From Pseudomonadales bacterium (GTDB lineage: Bacteria > Pseudomonadota > Gammaproteobacteria > Pseudomonadales > Azotimanducaceae), in assembly GCA_007128525.1 (NCBI GenBank), contig SKXG01000151.1, forward strand, positions 1 through 5,374: a stretch of 5,374 bases of DNA. The letters are read 5' to 3'. Each line of letters starts with the position of its first letter. Within the stretch, counting starts at the first letter, position 1. Shown one piece after another: positions 1-5,374 of the stretch. The notes under the pieces were generated by a model. It was given only the letters and a program-made list of their open reading frames with translations. It had not been told where the DNA came from and searched no databases. The position numbers were made by a program, and so were the translations under genes.

Positions 1-772
1 CAATGGTACGTATGCGTAAGCCCTTCTTGATCTCGGCTTCGCTCAGCTCACCACCTTCGAGGTACTTGTCCATCAGCTCTTCATTGGCCTCGGCCGCAGC
101 CTCGACCAGGAACTCATGCCACTTATCGGCCTCTGCCTTGTACTCTTCAGGGATCGCACCGTACTCAAAGGTCGTGCCCTGCTTGTCCTCATCCCAGTGG
201 ATGGTTTTCATCTTGACGAGGTCGATAACGCCTTTGAAGTTTTCTTCCGAGCCTACGTTGAGCTGAATGGGCACCGGATAGGCACCAAGGCGATCTTTGA
301 TCTGATTGACGACACGCAGGAAGTTGGCGCCCGCACGGTCCATCTTGTTGACGAAAACGATACGCGGCACTTCATATTTGTTGGCCTGACGCCACACCGT
401 CTCTGACTGCGGCTCCACCCCTGAGGTGCCACAGAACACGACGACGGCACCGTCGAGCACACGCAAAGAACGCTCTACCTCAATGGTGAAGTCCACGTGG
501 CCAGGTGTATCAATGATGTTGATACGGTGCTGGTCATACTGCTGGTCCATGCCGACCCAGAAGCAGGTGGTGGCAGCGGAGGTGATGGTAATCCCACGCT
601 CCTGTTCCTGTGCCATCCAGTCCATCACGGCGGCGCCGTCATGCACCTCACCAAGCTTGTGCGAGACGCCCGTATAGAACAGCACGCGCTCAGTGGTCGT
701 GGTCTTGCCCGCGTCCACATGCGCGCAGATGCCGATGTTTCGATAACGGCTAAGTGGGGTCGTCCGCGGCAT
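1..772 (-). CDS. fusA: Elongation factor G, N-terminal part (gene runs off the left edge)
   Basis: EF-G is the cytoplasmic translational GTPase that drives tRNA-mRNA translocation and, with ribosome recycling factor, splits post-termination ribosomes. The visible part is 257 complete codons from an ATG at 770-772, with no frameshift. The family is about 700 residues long, so roughly the first third is present: most of domain G including much of the G' insertion. Motifs seen are G1 AHVDAGKTT (17-25), switch I with RGITIT (59-64, Thr64 the Mg-coordinating residue in the family), G3 DTPGH (88-92, His92 catalytic) and G4 NKMD (142-145). G5 and domains II-V lie outside the window. Residue numbering matches E. 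coli EF-G exactly through the G3 motif. The start is supported by GGAGAG at 777-782, four bases upstream, and by the family N-terminus (RTTP then RYRNIGI). Cys114, reported as oxidation-sensitive in E. coli EF-G, is conserved. The gene lies 69 bases downstream of rpsG, as the third gene of a str operon. Identity is near certain. Confidence 0.98.
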   Translation of the reverse strand, partial: MPRTTPLSRYRNIGICAHVDAGKTTTTERVLFYTGVSHKLGEVHDGAAVMDWMAQEQERGITITSAATTCFWVGMDQQYDQHRINIIDTPGHVDFTIEVERSLRVLDGAVVVFCGTSGVEPQSETVWRQANKYEVPRIVFVNKMDRAGANFLRVVNQIKDRLGAYPVPIQLNVGSEENFKGVIDLVKMKTIHWDEDKQGTTFEYGAIPEEYKAEADKWHEFLVEAAAEANEELMDKYLEGGELSEAEIKKGLRIRTI

Positions 773-794
773 AATGCTCTCCGTTTCCTGCTAG

Positions 795-815
795 GTGCTG
801 CCCCTTGGACAGCAC
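795..815 (-). other. Strong hairpin in the rpsG-fusA gap
   Basis: In the transcribed strand, arm GTGCTGTCC (807-815) pairs with arm GGGCAGCAC (795-803). This gives nine pairs, one of them G-U, around an AAG triloop. No T-run follows, so it does not look like an intrinsic terminator. It ends 12 bases before the fusA Shine-Dalgarno sequence, leaving that site free. Possible roles are an RNase processing point, a block to 3' decay of the upstream message, or tuning of S7-to-EF-G translational coupling. The pairing is seen directly; the role is inference. Confidence 0.5.
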
Positions 816-841
816 AAGTGTCAATTCGCTCTATAAGCTGC

Positions 842-1312
842 TTAGAACCGGTAGTGGGAGAAAGCCTTGTTCGCTTCCGCCATCCGGTGGGTGTCCTCGC
901 GCTTGCGCACGGCGTTGCCGCGACCTTCAGCGGCATCCATAAACTCGCCGGCCAGACGGGCAGCCATGGACTTTTCCCCGCGCTTGCGCGCGCTGTCTAC
1001 CAGCCATCGCATGGCCAGCGCCTGGCGCCGTGACGGACGAACCTCAACCGGTACCTGATAGGTGGCACCACCCACACGGCGGGATTTCACCTCGACCATC
1101 GGCGCAACGGCTTCCAGCGCACGCTCGAACACCTCAACCGGCTCCGGATTCCCGCGTTCAGAGATGCGATCCAGAGCGCCATAGACGATGCGCTCGGCAA
1201 CGGCCTTCTTGCCGCTGACCATGACGTGGTTGATGAACTTTGCCAGCGTCTGATTGTGAAACTTCGGATCTGGCAGGATCTCGCGCTTTGCAGCTACACG
1301 CCTTCTTGGCAT
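842..1312 (-). CDS. rpsG: 30S ribosomal protein S7
   Basis: S7 is a primary 16S rRNA-binding protein. It nucleates folding of the 3' major domain (the 30S head) and lines the E site near the mRNA exit. In E. coli it is also the translational repressor of the str operon. The product is 156 residues, the common bacterial length, without the C-terminal extension of the E. coli K-12 form. Visible hallmarks are the N-terminal MPRRR, the helical segment [14 protein letters not shown] (23-36) of the S7 signature, [18 protein letters not shown] (76-93) forming the beta-hairpin, and the [15 protein letters not shown] block (137-151). The ATG at 1310-1312 is preceded by a strong GAGGAG (1319-1324) with a 6-base spacer and gives the canonical N-terminus. 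The stop is TAA. The gene sits between rpsL (126-base gap) and fusA (69-base gap). Nothing is truncated or unusual. Confidence 0.99.
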   Translation of the reverse strand: MPRRRVAAKREILPDPKFHNQTLAKFINHVMVSGKKAVAERIVYGALDRISERGNPEPVEVFERALEAVAPMVEVKSRRVGGATYQVPVEVRPSRRQALAMRWLVDSARKRGEKSMAARLAGEFMDAAEGRGNAVRKREDTHRMAEANKAFSHYRF

Positions 1313-1388
1313 GGTAATCTCCTCGTTATTCAGGTCTGCCCGGTACGATCCGGCGATATTTGCCAGAGACCGGCCTTACTGAGGTTAA

Positions 1389-1401
1389 AGAATCAAATTC
1401 T
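1389..1401 (-). other. Small hairpin with TTG loop, rpsL-rpsG gap
   Basis: On the transcribed strand AGAAT (1397-1401) pairs perfectly with ATTCT (1389-1393) around a TTG triloop. The stem is A/T-rich and weak on its own. A second 13-base hairpin with the same loop lies 13 bases upstream at 1415-1427. A role in S7 recognition or translational coupling is possible but unsupported beyond position. Confidence 0.3.
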
Positions 1402-1414
1402 GTGTCGGCTCAAT

Positions 1415-1427
1415 GCCCTCAAAGGGC
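1415..1427 (-). other. Small hairpin just after the rpsL stop
   Basis: On the transcribed strand GCCCT (1423-1427) pairs with AGGGC (1415-1419) around a TTG triloop, 11 bases past the rpsL stop codon. The following bases (ATTGAGCC) contain no T-run, so it is not an intrinsic terminator, and the operon clearly continues into rpsG. It may contribute to the intercistronic fold. Confidence 0.35.
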
Positions 1428-1438
1428 CTGGTTCCTGC

Positions 1439-1810
1439 TCACTTCGGTCGCTTGGCGCCGTACTTGGAACGGCCCTGGCGGCGGTCTGAAACACCGGAGG
1501 TATCCAGCGTGCCACGCACCGTGTGATAACGCACACCGGGCAGGTCTTTTACCCGGCCACCTCGGATCAGGACCACCGAGTGCTCCTGCAGGTTGTGGCC
1601 TTCACCACCAATATAGGACGACACCTCGTAGCCATTGGTCAGACGCACACGGCAAACCTTGCGCAGCGCCGAATTGGGCTTCTTCGGTGTGGTGGTATAG
1701 ACCCGAGTGCAGACACCACGGCGCTGCGGGCAAGCCTGCAATGCCGGCACCTGGTTCTTGACCACTTTCCTCTTGCGCGGCTTGCGCACGAGTTGGCTGA
1801 TCGTAGCCAT
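1439..1810 (-). CDS. rpsL: 30S ribosomal protein S12
   Basis: S12 sits at the 30S decoding centre and helps control tRNA selection accuracy. The product is 123 residues and nearly collinear with the 124-residue E. coli protein, lacking only the terminal Ala (it ends YGAKRPK). The signature [13 protein letters not shown] spans 39-51. Lys43 and Lys88, sites of classic streptomycin-resistance substitutions, are both the sensitive wild-type residue, as is Pro91. Asp89, the residue methylthiolated by RimO in E. coli, is present in RVKDLPG (86-92). I chose the ATG at 1808-1810: it yields the family N-terminus MAT and has GGAGAG at 1816-1821, five bases upstream. The TTG directly before it would add a spurious Met. 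The stop is TGA. This is the first gene after the rpoC gap and probably the first of its own transcription unit as well as a read-through target from rpoBC. Confidence 0.99.
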   Translation of the reverse strand: MATISQLVRKPRKRKVVKNQVPALQACPQRRGVCTRVYTTTPKKPNSALRKVCRVRLTNGYEVSSYIGGEGHNLQEHSVVLIRGGRVKDLPGVRYHTVRGTLDTSGVSDRRQGRSKYGAKRPK

Positions 1811-1815
1811 CAATA

Positions 1816-1821
1816 CTCTCC
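1816..1821 (-). promoter_or_regulatory. rpsL ribosome binding site
   Basis: GGAGAG lies five bases from the ATG at 1808-1810. A TTG codon (1811-1813) abuts the ATG in the same frame, but the S12 family begins MAT, which fixes the ATG as the start. Confidence 0.85.
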
Positions 1822-1835
1822 GTAAAACGACTCAG

Positions 1836-1860
1836 GCGGCCACCATCACCGGGCGGCCGC
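1836..1860 (-). promoter_or_regulatory. GC-rich hairpin in the rpsL leader
   Basis: On the transcribed strand the arm GCGGCCGCC (1852-1860) pairs with GGTGGCCGC (1836-1844). This makes nine pairs, one G-U, around a 7-base loop. It lies in the predicted 5' leader, between the candidate promoter and the Shine-Dalgarno, and ends 14 bases before the latter. A GTTTT run occurs about seven bases after the stem, too far and too short for a canonical terminator. It could stabilise the 5' end of the message or cause weak attenuation. The pairing is seen; the role is inferred. Confidence 0.45.
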
Positions 1861-1873
1861 AGAAAGGTGCGCG

Positions 1874-1902
1874 ATTGTAATAGCCTGCCCCGCTACAGGC
1901 AA
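1874..1902 (-). promoter_or_regulatory. Candidate sigma-70 promoter for rpsL-rpsG-fusA
   Basis: On the minus strand TTGCCT (1897-1902, four of six matches to TTGACA) and TACAAT (1874-1879, five of six to TATAAT) are separated by exactly 17 bases. Transcription would start near 1867-1868, giving a leader of about 57 bases before the rpsL ATG. The bases just after the -10 element are CGCGC, a GC-rich discriminator of the kind found at stringently controlled ribosomal promoters. An inverted repeat, GCCTG (1896-1900) and CAGGC (1883-1887), overlaps the -35 element and the spacer. E. coli has a str promoter just before rpsL, so the position is expected. Confidence 0.55.
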
Positions 1903-1920
1903 GGGCTACACACCAACCAA

Positions 1921-1942
1921 CCAGGTCCGGCGGCGGATCTGG
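1921..1942 (-). other. Hairpin between rpoC and the rpsL promoter
   Basis: On the transcribed strand CCAG (1939-1942) pairs with CTGG (1921-1924). After a single A-C mismatch, TCC (1935-1937) pairs with GGA (1926-1928) around a GCCGCC loop. The following bases TTGGTTGGTG are T/G-rich but not a T-run. It may act together with the hairpin at 1958-1983 to protect the rpoC 3' end or reduce read-through. Confidence 0.35.
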
Positions 1943-1957
1943 CGTTAAGGCGGCAAC

Positions 1958-1983
1958 GGCCGGCGCCCTTGCAGACGCCGGCC
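1958..1983 (-). terminator. Strong GC hairpin just after rpoC, possible partial terminator or 3'-end stabiliser
   Basis: The transcribed strand has a perfect 8-base arm GGCCGGCG (1976-1983) pairing with CGCCGGCC (1958-1965). The stem extends by TCT (1973-1975) against GGG (1966-1968), with two G-U pairs, to close on a GCAA loop (1969-1972) of the GNRA type. It begins 12 bases after the rpoC stop. No T-run follows (next bases GTTGCCGCC), so efficient intrinsic termination is doubtful. It is better read as a 3'-end stabiliser, a processing site or a leaky terminator. Confidence 0.45.
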
Positions 1984-1995
1984 AGGCAACCAACT

Positions 1996-5374
<3,379 letters not shown>

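Larger units (their letters stand above)
1313..1438 (-). promoter_or_regulatory. rpsL-rpsG intercistronic region, candidate S7 autoregulatory site
   Basis: This 126-base gap occupies the place where, in the E. coli str operon, S7 binds its own message and represses rpsG and fusA translation. Seen directly on the transcribed strand: GGTCT (1367-1371) can pair with AGACC (1333-1337). Immediately inside, CTGGC (1362-1366) pairs with GCCGG (1350-1354; one G-U) around a 7-base A/T-rich loop. This leaves a 12-base unpaired stretch on the 3' side (1338-1349). An alternative pairing, CCGGT (1369-1373) with ACCGG (1340-1344), is mutually exclusive with it. The structure ends about nine bases before the rpsG Shine-Dalgarno (1319-1324). 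The position follows known str biology; the specific fold and S7 binding are inference. No convincing promoter was found here. Confidence 0.5.

Noticed and set aside
819..824. Perfect TTGACA on the minus strand before fusA
   Set aside because: At 17 bases downstream the hexamer is GCAGCA, and nothing like TATAAT lies at 16-18 bases. I do not call a fusA promoter.
497..1033. Plus-strand open frame of 178 codons spanning fusA and rpsG
   Set aside because: It is antisense to two intact conserved genes and the gap between them. No protein family is recognisable, and the sense genes explain the sequence fully.
1384..1413. TTGAGC and TTTAAC, 18 bases apart, as an internal rpsG promoter
   Set aside because: Only four of six matches at each box with a non-optimal spacer, inside a likely structured intercistronic region. 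This is near what chance gives.
1811..1813. TTG as an upstream start of rpsL
   Set aside because: It would add one Met before the conserved MAT N-terminus, and the ATG directly after it has a well-placed ribosome binding site.
1914..1994. Direct repeats GTTGGTTG (1987-1994 and 1914-1921) flanking the post-rpoC hairpins
   Set aside because: They are eight bases of low-complexity sequence with no coding content between them, and show no sign of insertion or transposition.

Overview
This window is ordinary core chromosome from a gammaproteobacterium. All real genes lie on the minus strand. Read in the direction of transcription (from high to low coordinates) the order is rpoC (3' four fifths), rpsL, rpsG, fusA (5' third). 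These encode RNA polymerase beta-prime, ribosomal proteins S12 and S7, and elongation factor G. The proteins align residue for residue with E. coli over long stretches, and beta-prime carries the large lineage insertion SI3 inside the trigger loop, as in other gammaproteobacteria. In E. coli rpoBC and the str operon lie at separate loci. Here rpoC is followed directly by rpsL, as in Pseudomonas-like and many other non-enteric gammaproteobacteria. The EF-G sequence around residues 112-133 also resembles that group. I cannot name a genus. The base composition is GC-rich, roughly 60% by eye.

Layout: fusA runs from the left edge to 772. A 69-base gap with a strong hairpin separates it from rpsG (842-1312). 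A 126-base gap follows, where the S7 autoregulatory site of str operons would be expected. rpsL occupies 1439-1810. A 185-base gap (1811-1995) holds two GC-rich hairpins just past the rpoC stop, a plausible sigma-70 promoter with a GC-rich discriminator, and a third GC-rich hairpin in the rpsL leader. rpoC fills 1996 to the right edge without a frameshift.

The genes form a growth-rate module: the catalytic subunit of transcription, two small-subunit ribosomal proteins, and the translocation GTPase. Visible beta-prime residues corresponding to both E. coli ppGpp sites are conserved. A GC-rich discriminator on the rpsL promoter would fit ppGpp/DksA control of this operon. S7 feedback on its own message is the expected second layer.

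I found no mobile element, CRISPR array, tRNA, rRNA, defence gene or previously undescribed system. The long plus-strand reading frames are antisense shadows of these conserved genes. The items worth a second look are the regulatory structures in the three intergenic gaps, and all of those are inferred from sequence alone.
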